A stretch of 64,000 bases of DNA from Neoarius graeffei (taxonomy: Eukaryota; Chordata; Actinopteri; Siluriformes; Ariidae): positions 9,897,551 through 9,961,550 of the forward strand of contig NC_083570.1 of assembly GCF_027579695.1 (NCBI RefSeq). The letters are read 5' to 3'. The position numbers and the translations under genes are program-made. Under the pieces are notes generated by a model. It worked only from the letters and a program-made list of their open reading frames with translations, made no database searches and had not been told where the DNA came from. The first letter of the stretch is position 1. Each line of letters opens with the position of its first letter. Below, piece by piece: positions 11,701 through 21,466 of this stretch.

Positions 11701-14326
11701 ACTATCCTGCTACGTACAACAACTAAAATATATTGCTCACGTTTGCCGGATGGGCAATAACCAAGTGCAAAAGCAGCTCCTGTTTGACAAAAATGGTTAC
11801 AAATGGACGAAATGGGAAAATCTGCTGGGCATAGACACCCAACAGATAAGACGTATGATGATGGACAAATCAAACTTTGAGCAACTGTTGCAACTGCTAC
11901 AGCAGAAGCACCCCTAGAGAGTTTAACTTTTGACAGGGGAACATGATGATGATGATGAAGGTACTTGGCTCGGCGGCCACATGAAACATAAACACCATGG
12001 ACAGCGGCCAAACTCATAACTCTACAGACCGAAATACACGAAACCAAGTCCTACTAGGGTCTATTTTACCGATCTATGTTCAAGCATCATGCAAGTCTTC
12101 CTTCTCCTTGAATAAGACCGTGCATTCAACTGCCTTTTTGACATGACTGCATCGAAATACCACTTGCAACAATATTTCACGCACTCCATCAAGAAAAAAG
12201 TTAAACATGATGAACACGGGCATACTGTTTTGAGCATATGATTTTTTTTAAAAAGAAACTAGCTACATCAAAGTCCTTCAATAAACCCATCCTTTAGCGC
12301 AAATGAGCTTAACCTAGTTCAAATCATGATGCTAGCAGTAGCTGCATAAGGCAAAATCATGTGAGCATTTTGTCAACAACAAGCCACGGCGGGCAAACAT
12401 TAATAATCAAGTGTCCTTACCTTAAAACGTTGTCTTGACCACAGAACTTCTCAAGTATTTCACTTAAATCTACACGGGTTAACAACACACCCAACACAGC
12501 TAGCGAGAAATGTGGATCTGCGCTAGCTTTGTATTGCTATTCCCCTCAGTATGCTTACTCTGTCTGCTGCCCGAACTGTGAAAATTATAGGCTACAATCT
12601 TTTCATCAATTTCTTCAGCAGATGCCGTTTTAGACATTTTATTATCCCCATCGAAATATGCTATTATACTAACAGGATTATAACTCAAATCACACGACAC
12701 GTATTCAAATCATAACTGATTTATTTTACTGTTGGACAGATCATAGCATATCTAGCCTAGCTACACATAGCCTAGCTGCTGGTAGGCTGATAACTGATAA
12801 GTAGCTGATATTCTGAACAGATTGGTGATCCTTACCTTAAAAAAGTCTGTGACTTTAAGCAACGATTCCATCATTACCTGCATCTCTCTTTTTTTTCCTT
12901 TTATGCGCCCTGCTAACATGTGAATGCTTCATCTTTCAAAGCCTCTAAATTTGTGTCTCTGCAGTCTGCAGTCTTTGGCGCGCTTTCGTGCGTGACGTTA
13001 CATTTTGTTACATTTTATTCTGGTACAGTTGTGGGTGCTTGTTTCGCGAACCACATCCACCATGTCTCTTATAGCAGGCTACTGTGCACTCATTTATTTC
13101 TAACCTTATTTCTGTCCATACATTAATGTAGGCCCACGATTCCGACAGTTTATTATTTTATTAATATTACAAGGCCCCTGATTGGCTGTGGCCCAGGGGC
13201 TTGAGCCCCCCAAAGCCCCCCCCCCCCTTAAAGCGCCGGTGCATGTCCGCCATTGTCTGTGTGAGACTCGCGCGTGCGACAACTGTCCTTCCCGTGATTC
13301 ATTTCCAGAACGCATTTCCCCTTCTCTGTTTTAGCCTTTTTTTTATTTTTTATTTATTAATTTTTTTACTCAGTAACGGTTGTGATGTAAAATGTACCGA
13401 AGTACACTACTTAAAAGAAAACATACTTAAGTAAAAGTACACTCTTTAAAAATTACTTGAAAAAGTATAAGTACACAAAAAAGCTACTCAAGTACAGTAA
13501 CGCGAGTAATGTAATTCGTTACTTTCCACCTCTGGCGAAAGGTTGGGTACACCCTGGAAAATTCACCAGATCATTGCAGGGCTGACACATAGAGACAAAC
13601 AACCATTCGCACTCACACCTACGGTCAATTTAGAGCCACCAATTAGCCTAACCTGCATGGAGCACCAAGAGGACATGCAAGCTCCACACATAAAGGCTCC
13701 CATCGGCCACTGGGCTTGAACCCAGAACCTTCTTACTGTGAGGTGACAGTGTTGTGCCACCACATGAGCTAATTTTATCCCTAACTTATCCCCAATGAGC
13801 AAGCCTGTGGCGACGTTTGCAAGGAAAAACTCCCTCAGGCGACATGAGGAAGAAACCTTTCGAGGAACCAGACTCAAAAGGGAACCCATCCTCATTTGGG
13901 TGATAACTGATAGCATGATTATAAATAACTCTCTTCCATAACTGTGTCCTACAGAGCCACAAATTATAACTGTGTAACCAGGAACTTCATTATAGTTTTA
14001 ACACGAAGTCTGTTTTGTTGAAGTTATAAACTGTTCATTGATGGAAACTTGAGTGTAAAACTGTTCAAGACAACTGCAGTCCTAAAGTTAGCAAGTCAAC
14101 TGTAGTTCTGAGACATAAATATATTACTGTAAGTGTCCAGAGCATCTTCTAAGTACAACTTTCGACTGTCCATATGGGACCGTCCTCCACAGGAGTGATG
14201 TGATGAGACTCCAGCCAGAAGTAGGGCATCAGGATGGATCAGGCAGGTCCGAGGAGCAGAAGAGGTCAGCATCACTGGTTTCTCAGGATCGACAGAACTG
14301 TAACTCAACAGAGAGAGAGCGACAGA

Positions 14327-14364
<38 letters not shown>

Positions 14365-16489
14365 CAAAGGTTGTGAGGTATGCCCAGTGTCACCTAATGA
14401 ATAAGAACAGTATACATTTTGCGCTGAGTGCAAGCAGGGACTCTGGCAACACTAACTATGACAGCATAACTAAAAGGGAGAGCCAGAAGGTAACACAGGC
14501 ATGAGGGAGCCCTGGGACATAAAGCAGCAGCCACTCCACCATCAACAAACCTGAGTGAGTGAGTGAGAGTGAGGGACTGACAACATCTATATATCCCAGT
14601 TTACCAAAACACTCTATGCCTGAGGACTCACCAGTTACTCCTTTACCGAATAAAAAACTTTCTTGACTGAAAAGATAGATTTTCAGTCTAGACTTAAACA
14701 CTGAGACTGTGTCTGAGTCCTGAACACTACTTGGAAGTTTGTTCTATAACTGTGGGGCTTTGTAAGAAAAGGCTCTGCCCCCTGATGTTGCCTTCACTGT
14801 ATGAGGTACCAACACATAACCTGCACCTTTTGATCTAAGTAGGCATGGCGGGTCATAAAGGACCAGAAGTTCGTTCAGGTACTGTGGCGCAAGACCATTC
14901 AGTGCTTTAAAGGTCAATAGTAGTATTGTATAATCAATACGAAATTTGATTGGGAGCCAATGCAGTGTGGATAAGACAGGGGTGATGTGGTCATATCTTC
15001 TAGTTCTAGTAAGGACCGTTGTTGCTGCATTTTGAACTAACTGGAGCTTGTTTATGCACTTATTGGAACATCCAGACAGTAAGGCATTACAGTCATCCAA
15101 CCTGGAGTTAAGAAAAGCATGAACTAGTTTTTCTGCATCTTAGTGACATTAAATTTCTTATCTTAGTGATATTTCTGAGATGAAAGAAAGCTATCTGGGT
15201 AATGTTATCATTATGAGTTTCAAATGAAGGACTGGAGTCGATGATCACACTGAGGTCTTTTACTGCTGCACATGAAGAAACAGAAATATGCCCCTTTTCC
15301 ACCAAAGCAGTTCCAGGGCTGGTTCGGGGCCAGTGCTTAGTTTGGAACCGGGTTTTCTGTTTCCACTGACAAAGAACTGGCTCTGGGGCCAGAAAAAACG
15401 GTTCCAGGCTAGCACCAACTCTCTGCTGGGCCAGAGGAAAGAACCGCTTACGTCAGCGGGGGGGCGGAGTTGTTAAGACCAACAACAATAACAAGACCGT
15501 GAAAGATCGCCATTTTTAAGTGACGAGAAGCAGCAGCTGTACAAATGCGAAGTCATCCATTATTATTATTATTATTATTATTATTGTTGTTGCTGCTGCT
15601 GCTTCTTCCGTGTTGCTTTTGCTTCGATATTCGCGCCAAGGTTTATGCAAACATAGCGATGTAACTGACGTATACAGCGACGTAATGACGTATACAACGA
15701 CGTACGTAACTGACGTATACAGCAACATAATGACATGGCATCCTTTAGCACCACGAGCTATGGAAAAGCAAACTGGTTCTCAGCTGGCTCGTGAGTTGAA
15801 CGAGTTGTGAACCAGCACCAGCACTGGCCCCGAACCAGCCCTGGAACTGATTTGGTGGAAAAGAGGCAACAGAAAGGTAATCCAGAGTTACTGTGTAATC
15901 AGAAAACTTACTTCTAGCTGCATGAGATCAGAGTACAAGTACTTGTGTCTTGTCAGAATTAAGCAGAAGGAAGTTAATAAGCATCCAGTGTCTAATGTCC
16001 TTTACACATTTCTCAATTCTATTTAGCTGATGTGTCTCATCTGGCTTTGCAGAAACTTACAACTTAGTCCGGGAGCCATGGGGTTGGACCCGGAATTTTT
16101 GGTTAAAGTTTTTTTTTTTGCTTTATCTTATAGATTTGAGGTAGCTCTTCAAGATTTAAGAGGGTGCCCGGTGATATCCCTTGGGCAATTTAATATATTA
16201 ACCCTTTAATGCCCTATATGCCCAAATAATGGAAGAAAATACAAAAAAAAATAATATCAGTGTAAATACTGATATTAAATGCACCAAGTTGGCTGTATCT
16301 GATAGGTATTCACATTTTTCTCTATATTTGTCATTCAAATACATCAAATGTGGATTAATTAACCCTTTCATAACTTTTCCAAATTAGCGATTTTTATACA
16401 AGTATTACATAAACTCTACAGTTAATACAAAATAATGATCAATATCTATGTAAGAACTATACAGCATGCAAAAGAACTATATACAGCAT

Positions 16490-16544
<55 letters not shown>

Positions 16545-19500
16545 TGACCAATAACTATGTAAAAGAACTATATACAGCATGCATACACTCACACCAATGA
16601 TCCACTATGTAAACGAACTATATACAGCATGTATACACTCACAACAGTGATCCACTATGTAAAAGAACTACAGCATGCAATAGAACTATATACAGCATGC
16701 ATACACTCACACCAGTGATCCACTATGTAAAAGAACTACTGTATATACAGCATGAAATAGAAACATATACAGCATGCATATACATTCACACCAGTGATCC
16801 ACTATGTAAAAGAACTATATAGCATGCAATAGAACTATATACAGCATGCATATAGACTCACACCAGTGATCCACTATGTAAAACTACAGTATGCAATATA
16901 TCAAGCATGCAAAATGGCATACCTATACAGCATGTGCACACACACACAAGAATAGCAAAAGATACTGATTTTCAATTAACCAAATTGGCTGTACAGTATT
17001 CACGCTTTACTGTCATTCAAATTAATCAAACGTGTAATTGACCCTTTCATAAATTTGCAAAATTAACAATTTTGATACAAGAACTACAGTACATAAAGCA
17101 TGTACGTGCATGCATGCATGCACACGCACACACATACACATGCACACACACTAATGAGCAATTATGTAAAATAATTACATACAGTATGCAAACACACACA
17201 CAAAACACAAAAACTATTTAAGGAAAGAACTAAGAGTTCAGATAAAAAAAAACCCTCTAAACCCTTTGCCATTGCTTAGTGTCTGTAAAAATATGCTTAT
17301 GTACTAGATGCCAGCTAGTACAGAGGAGAATGTTAAGTAAACCTTACTCCCCAACGTTTTAAAAGTTGTGCTAGTCAGTGGAAGAGCAGTGTGGTTTGGA
17401 GTGGGGGTGAATCGGGGACAATGCCCTGAATTTTACTAGGGAACCAGGAACATTACTATTTCAACAGTCAATATCGTAAAAATAAGCAATCTATTAGCTT
17501 AATGTATTAGCTTAAGGAAACCTTACTGCCCAACGTTTTAAAAGTCGTGCTAGTCAGTGGACTGGCTAGTGCACATGACTCTCAGTCCACAAGCAGTGTG
17601 GTTTGGAGTGGGGGTGAGGGTAAGGTTAACAGACTTTTGAGATGATAATCGGGGACAATGCCCTGAATTTTACTAGGGAACCAGGGACATTACTATTTCA
17701 ACAGTCAATATCGTTAAAATAAGCAATCTATTAGCTTAATGTATTAGCTTAAAAAAATCAGTGACTAGCATTTACTAGGTGAGAGTTGGGTGTGCTAGCC
17801 AGTGTTGTGAAACTATGGGTCTAGTTCACTGGTGAGCAGTGAGTACATGTCACTGCTCTTTCATGATTACAGTCAAATAGTTTCTCTGCTTAGCTTATGC
17901 GTGCTGTGATCTTTTGGGGGCAGTGTGATTGACAGAGTTAGCAAGATAGCTACACAAGTTGGCTTGAATTAGCTAATTGTGTCCCTCATATGCCCCTGCA
18001 GAAGTAAACACAATGATGACAATGGAGTGTATGCCTAATAATTTAAGGCTCGCATTAACAACCAAAGTAATAGAGTAATAAAGGGCTTTTTGGTATAAGC
18101 CCCGCCCCCAATTGCATGGCCACACCCCCAACCATGGCTGGAAACCCCCCCCCCCCAGGCCTTAAACTCATCCTATTATGTTAACAAACACAAAAATAAG
18201 TATGATATATAGACTTTGGTGAACATAAAGTGAAGAATGTCAAAATGTCAGAATTTAGGCTATGACTGCAGTACATCCAACAATAAAGGGCCAATATCTG
18301 GAATTGCCCAAGGGATATCACCGGGCACCCTCTCTTATCTTAATGAGTAGACCTTGGACAACAACAAACAGCAAAAAAAAAAACTTTAACCGACGAAGCC
18401 AGGTTCAGCCAAATTTGGGCCTTTGGCTCCCGGACTAACTGTGTGTCATCAGCATAACAGTGGAAACTAATACCATGCTTATACCATACCCAGATATACT
18501 GTAAAGAAAAAAGCAGTGGACCTAAGACAGAACCTTGTGGAACACCAAACTTTACCTCAGCATGCATAGAAAGATCACCATATACATCAAGAAACTGATA
18601 GCGATCAGTTAAATAAGAGCTGAGCCAGGAGAGGGCCGTTCCCTTAACTCCCACAACATTTTCTAGTCTATCCAGGAAAATGGAATGATCAATAGTGTCA
18701 AAGTCTGCACTAAAGTCAAGCAACACAAGCAGCGAGACACAGTCCATATCAGATGCCAACAACAGGTCATTTACTACTTTAACCAGTGCTGTCTCTGTGC
18801 TAAGATGAGGTCTAAATCCTGACTGATACATTTCATGGTTGTTATTCCTATGTAAATATGAGCATAACTGCTGTGCCACAGCGTTTTCTAGGATCTTGGA
18901 GATAAAGGGGAGGTTTGATAATGGCCTTTCATTGGGCTGACAGGGGTCAAGGCCAGGTTTTTTAATCAGGGGGTTGATAACTGCAAGTTTAAAGGATTTG
19001 TGTATGTAGCCAATTCTAAGGAAAGAAGTGATTATTTCTAGAAGCGCTTAAATTGCTTCTGATATTATCTGTTTGAAGAGACGTGTAGGTAAGGGATCTA
19101 GTACACAAGAAGAAGATTTTGCTGTGGAAATTAATGAAATTAATTTGATTTCTCGAAGGGGAGTAAAACATTCTAATTGCTGAGCTGATACAGTTATATT
19201 GTTAACGACTGGGTTATTTAAGTTGTCTGGGCTTAAATGAATAGTTTGAATTTTTTTGTTGGATATTTTCAATTTTGTGATTGAAAAAATTCCTGAAGTT
19301 GTTGCTGCTGCATATTGCAGGTGCGTGTGTGTCTGTAGTGGTCTTTTTCTTAGTTAATTTTGCTACAGTATTAAAAAGGAATCTAGGATTATTTTTGTTA
19401 TCTTCAATTAGGGTGGAGAGATACGTTGATCTTGCAGCACTAAGAGCTTTTCTATACTTCAGGAAGCTCTCCTTCCATGCTAATTTGAATACGACCAATT

Positions 19501-20245
19501 CTACAAGGAATATCATCTAATTGTGTAATCTCCTGCTCTCTCTCTCTCTGATATAATGTGTAAGAAACTGAGGGTGTGAGAGAGTGTCAATATGAGGCAC
19601 TAATGAACTACTGGTTTAATTATGATATATAATGATTATGATTATAATAATCATTGTACCCCAGTGTTTAATACATGATAAACTTTATTGCGCAACATCT
19701 CTTTTCTTTCAGATTTCTGTTATCTGACTCTGGATCCCAACACGGCACATGGTTCCCTCCGTCTGTGTGAGAAGGACAGAGCGGTGAGACGCAGTTATAA
19801 AGAGAAGCCGTTCCCTTGTCACCCTGAGAGGTTTACCTCCATCACTCAGGTGTTGTGTAAGGACAGTGTGTGTGGACGCAGTTACTGGGAGGTGGAAAGG
19901 AGCAGTGAGGGATGTGTGTACATCTCAGTCTCATATAAAGGGACCAATAAAAAAGAGCAGCCCAGACGGACCATATTTGGGTACAACGATCAGTCATGGA
20001 GTCTGGTGTGTTCTCTGACTCCTCTTCATTTCTATCACAACAACATTAAGACCGAGTTCGGAGTTCCGTCACCTTCCAGGATAGGAGTGTATGTGGATCA
20101 CAGTGCAGGAACTCTGTCCTTCTACAGCGTCTCTGACAGGATGAAGCTCCTCCACAGAGTCCACACCACATTTACTCAGCCTCTATACGCTGGGTTTACT
20201 CTGTGGGCTCCTGAATCAGTTGTCAGGTTTTCTGATCCACAATAA
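7137..20245 (+). CDS. Gene C: finTRIM-like gene lacking most of RING and B-boxes (possible pseudogene)
   Basis: Six exons are inferred: 7137-7298, 7628-7729, 7880-8113, 8191-8317, 8553-8606 and 19713-20245. All junctions are GT/AG and all phases agree, giving about 403 codons. The product would be coiled coil (exons 2-3), linker (4-5) and PRY/SPRY (6). Exon 1 keeps only the end of the RING (from DTFTTRPVL) and jumps to the splice donor, dropping the zinc-binding residues and both B-boxes while keeping phase. Without RING it should have no E3 activity; it could act as a dimerising decoy if transcribed. The last intron is 11.1 kb of nested transposons. The start codon is uncertain and the upstream sequence is not TRIM-like, so decay is equally possible. 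Confidence 0.6.
7628..7729 (+). CDS. Gene C exon 2 (coiled-coil start)
   Basis: This is the short coiled-coil exon: 34 codons, against 32 in genes A and B, with an extra LQ dipeptide near the start. Acceptor TTGTCAG and donor GTGAGC are good. The remainder from EEQMKSQQ to AVNTIK is identical in protein to A and B. Confidence 0.8.
7880..8113 (+). CDS. Gene C exon 3 (coiled coil, 234 bp)
   Basis: This encodes 78 residues rich in E, K, R, L and Q with heptad spacing, the main TRIM dimerisation helix. The length of 234 bp is characteristic of TRIM genes. By eye I count only one base different from the gene A exon, and the encoded protein is the same. Confidence 0.9.
8191..8317 (+). CDS. Gene C exon 4 (linker)
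   Basis: The exon starts after a pyrimidine-rich acceptor ending GTTTCCAG and ends at GTGAGA. It encodes [10 protein letters not shown] then [19 protein letters not shown], and lacks the eight-residue acidic segment (around RLEEFCEE) present in A and B. The loss is in frame. Confidence 0.75.
8553..8606 (+). CDS. Gene C exon 5 (linker)
   Basis: This short exon encodes [17 protein letters not shown], matching the segment just before PRY in fish TRIMs. Acceptor CCGTCACAG and donor GTATGT are good, and it leaves phase 1 for the SPRY exon 11 kb away. Confidence 0.75.
8617..8701. repeat. Compound microsatellite (CT)n(CA)n
   Basis: About 14 CT units run directly into about 28 CA units, just after the exon 5 donor of gene C. 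It is likely polymorphic. Confidence 0.95.
9781..10198. mobile_element. Small hAT-like MITE nested in the hAT copy
   Basis: The 418-bp element starts CAGGGGCGCAGATA and ends TATCTGCGCCCGTG. The flanking 8-mer ATTATGAT occurs at 9773-9780 and 10199-10206. It contains a threefold GGGGGGACAAAAAACTG tandem repeat near the left end. No coding potential. Confidence 0.92.
10207..10445 (-). pseudogene. hAT transposase N-terminal BED-finger exon, start split off
   Basis: On the minus strand the frame reads [10 protein letters not shown]-type acidic N-terminus, then [17 protein letters not shown] and TSNLRKHVE, a BED zinc finger (C-x2-C ... H). The first codons lie on the other side of the element at 10446-13241: MAD is encoded at about 13249-13257, and the target duplication CATGTCCG joins them. 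The downstream transposase is absent. Confidence 0.75.
10446..13241. mobile_element. hAT-like element nested in the BED-finger exon
   Basis: The ends are CAGGGGCGCTTTA and, inverted, TTAAAGCGCCGGTG. The 8-bp duplication CATGTCCG is at 10438-10445 and 13242-13249. Both ends carry subterminal GGCCCAGGGGCT motifs in the same orientation. Inside lies a LINE fragment (10893-11957). The remaining 11958-13180 has no recognised coding sequence, though TCCTTACCTTAAAA appears twice. Confidence 0.9.
10893..11957 (+). mobile_element. LINE fragment: reverse transcriptase C-terminal half
   Basis: An open frame of about 341 codons (10893-11917) begins within the RT palm ([19 protein letters not shown]), contains the catalytic [10 protein letters not shown] box, the KTETMAFN and FKYLGYNVS motifs, and a long C-terminal domain ending QQKHP. 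It is 5' truncated and stops in a (GAT)n-like tail at 11943-11957, as in non-LTR elements with microsatellite 3' ends. I cannot name the clade. The frame is unbroken over more than 300 codons, so this insertion looks young; it is the innermost layer of the stack. Confidence 0.8.
14331..14361. repeat. (AG)n microsatellite
   Basis: About 15 AG units within the L2 3' UTR. Confidence 0.9.
14744..15286 (-). pseudogene. L2 LINE ORF2 C-terminal fragments
   Basis: Two adjoining frames read, in minus order, [20 protein letters not shown] then [40 protein letters not shown] and [17 protein letters not shown]. These are hallmark motifs after the RT domain in L2/Rex1-like fish LINEs. A frame change separates them. 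Position and order fit the split L2 copy at 8901-19520. Confidence 0.8.
15287..15867. mobile_element. Foldback MITE in the L2 copy
   Basis: The outer arms GCCCCTTTTCCACCAAAGC and, inverted, GGTGGAAAAGAGGC continue inward through matching CAGGGCTGGTTCGGGGCCAG sequences, giving terminal repeats of about 48 bp. AACAGAAA occurs at 15279-15286 and 15868-15875 and is the likely target duplication. Inside are an (ATT)n run at about 15558-15585 and a small GACGTATACA tandem cluster at 15667-15725. No coding sequence. Confidence 0.8.
16430..16925. repeat. Minisatellite with CATGC-rich unit
   Basis: Seven or so diverged units share ACTATATACAGCATGCATA and CACACCAGTGATCCACTATG, with a (CA)n block of about 25 units at 16489-16540. 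Lies in the centre of the transposon at 16065-18437. Confidence 0.85.
17330..17760. repeat. Direct duplication of about 200 bp
   Basis: Sequence around CCCCAACGTTTTAAAAGT, GTGGTTTGGAGTGGGGGTG and TAGGGAACCAGGAACATTAC at 17345-17510 recurs at 17528-17755 in the same orientation. The second copy has extra sequence (GACTGGCTAGTGCACATGAC; AGGTTAACAGACTTTTGAG). It is internal to the transposon at 16065-18437. Confidence 0.8.
18438..19516 (-). pseudogene. L2 LINE reverse transcriptase fragment
   Basis: On the minus strand there is a pre-RT stretch (19516-19214), then [33 protein letters not shown], a [14 protein letters not shown] motif, [13 protein letters not shown] (palm aspartate), [13 protein letters not shown] and HCYADDTQL with the catalytic YADD. 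This is an L2/CR1-type RT. Frame changes lie near 19215-19270, and the 3' side is cut by the insertion at 16065-18437, so it is inactive. Confidence 0.85.
19713..20245 (+). CDS. Gene C exon 6 (PRY/SPRY)
   Basis: The open exon begins [16 protein letters not shown] (PRY) and contains [16 protein letters not shown] and [18 protein letters not shown] (SPRY core), ending VRFSDPQ and TAA. The acceptor TTTCTTTCAG is strong. There is no frameshift or stop, which is notable for a gene with a broken first exon. The loops differ clearly from A and B. No AATAAA overlaps the stop here, unlike A and B. Confidence 0.85.
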
Positions 20246-20288
20246 TGGATCATTAATGTATAGTATCCTGTACTGAGTGCTGCGGAGT

Positions 20289-20385
20289 TCTGGTCTGAAG
20301 GTGTTGATTAATTCCCTATAACAGCAGCTCTGACAGTAGTGCAGCTGCAAATCATTAGTGTTTCTATAGTAACAGCTCGTGTGTG
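20289..20385 (+). repeat. Dispersed MITE-like repeat, copy 1
   Basis: The sequence GAAGGTGTTGATTAATTCCC then AACAGCAGCTCTGACAGTAG and GTTTCTATAGTAACAGCTC recurs, inverted, at 24478-24605. It lies just downstream of the gene C stop. No coding potential. Confidence 0.65.
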
Positions 20386-20456
20386 TTTCTCACAAGCATT
20401 CCACCTAAAATACTCTCTTACTGCCACTCGACATGAACATGGTGGTCTCTGAAAGA

Positions 20457-21466
20457 CTATACAGGCATCTGCCCAGGAGGTTGTGCCAGTTTTAGGGCTT
20501 GAGCAGTTTTTCGTCTCTTGTGTCTCTCATCCTTTGATTTCCGTCGATTGGATTCAAAGGTCTCAACTCCATTGCAGACCACACGCCTCCAGAGCAGTCT
20601 ATCAGTTGGTGCTGTAGCCCAATCAATAATCCCACACTCTTTAAAAGTTCTTTTTAGGGCATCCTTGTATCTCTTCTTAGGAGCACCAATGCTTCTCATT
20701 CCTGTGGATCGCTGACTGAAGAAAAGCTGTTTTGGAAGTTGTTTTGCATCCATTTTAACAACATGTCCATACCACCTCAGCCTATTTTGCTGAAGCATAG
20801 CCTCGATGCTTGTTAAGGAGGCTCTATCAAGAATTGCAGCATTGGTAACACGATCATACCATTGGGCGTTCATGATGGATCGTACCGTAGGCATATTCAG
20901 TGAAATTTCTCAAGTTGTTTTACTTGATATTGGTACGTAGTCCATGTTTTTGACCCATACAGGACCGTTGGTATTATAGTGGTATTATAGACTCTTATTT
21001 TAGTTTTCAACTCAAGTTCGTGATGATCAAAATCATGCTTACGTAGCTTGCCAAAAGCTGTTGCTCCAGCACTGATGTTGTTATTAATTTCATGGTCAAG
21101 GGAAATATCACCTGACACATAGCTGATGAGATATTTAAAGTGTGGGACTACCTTAAGAACAGTTCCATCCACAGAAATTTCAGGTTGGGTGGTGATTGGG
21201 ATGGAGGTGTCAGAGGCAGGTCGACACACAACCTCTGTTTTAGTGCAGTTCAGTGATAGCCTGAGTCTTTTGTAGGCTTCTGCAAAGGCATCTGTGATTC
21301 TCTGCAAGCCAGCTTCTGAGTATGAACAGAGTGCAGCATCATCAGCATACTGAAGTTCCACAACTGAGGCTGTAGACACCTTACTTTTAGCTTGCAAATG
21401 ATGTAGGTTGTACCATTGTATTGATAAACTATCTGTACTCCATGATAAGAAGAAGAAGAACAACAA
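20457..21466 (-). pseudogene. LINE reverse transcriptase, palm and C-terminal fragments
   Basis: Two frames, 21466-20897 and 20894-20457, read continuously in motif order, separated by a stop or shift near 20895. YADD box, KTEVV and the C-terminal basic tail (RHKRRK) are visible. The 5' part (GVKQGC box, degenerate here as VIQSC) is separated by the SINE insertion. Not functional. Confidence 0.75.

Larger units (their letters stand above)
9077..13534 (-). mobile_element. hAT transposon inserted in the SINE
   Basis: Terminal repeats are CAGAGGTGGAAAG and, inverted, CTTTCCACCTCTG. The 8-bp duplication GCGAAAGG is at 9069-9076 and 13535-13542 and rebuilds the SINE sequence exactly. Subterminal AAGTACAAGTA/TTACTTAAGTA motifs are typical of this hAT group. 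Excluding two nested elements it is about 1.24 kb, carrying only a BED-finger exon on the minus strand. It is a deletion derivative without catalytic domain. Confidence 0.92.
8991..13762 (-). mobile_element. SINE (type I) split by a hAT insertion
   Basis: The two halves are 8991-9076 (TCCATCCATC tail, TAGCCGCTTATCC) and 13535-13762 (CACACCTACGGTCAATTTAG to CACCACA, the tRNA-like head in antisense). The flanking CATGAGCTAA at 8981-8990 and 13763-13772 is the SINE target duplication and lies in the L2 3' UTR. The interruption is the hAT element at 9077-13534. Confidence 0.9.
16065..18437. mobile_element. DNA transposon with about 130-bp terminal inverted repeats
   Basis: The ends TAGTCCGGGAGCCA and, inverted, TGGCTCCCGGACTA begin repeats that also share GGTTAAAGTTTTTTTTTTTGC and GGGTGCCCGGTGATATCCC. 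The flanking ACT (16062-16064, 18438-18440), within L2 sequence, suggests a 3-4 bp duplication. The interior is AT-rich with tandem repeats and no transposase, so it is non-autonomous. The superfamily is not determined; a 3-bp duplication would allow Harbinger-like enzymes. Confidence 0.8.
8901..19520 (-). mobile_element. L2-like LINE, 5'-truncated, heavily interrupted
   Basis: Reading on the minus strand, pieces of one non-LTR element occur in order: a pre-RT segment (19516-19214), reverse transcriptase (19270-18438), a C-terminal domain (15300-14744), and a 3' UTR (14743-13763 and 8980-8901) ending in a TTGACT-type tail. Three first-level insertions break it: 16065-18437, 15287-15867 and 8991-13762. 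Removing them leaves about 2.9 kb. The same 3' UTR occurs alone at 21789-22212. It lies antisense in the last intron of gene C. The endonuclease region is missing, so the copy was 5' truncated on arrival. Confidence 0.75.

Noticed and set aside
16430-17215. Possible CRISPR-like array (repeated CATGC units)
   Set aside because: Vertebrate minisatellite: units and spacers both vary, and it lies in a transposon.
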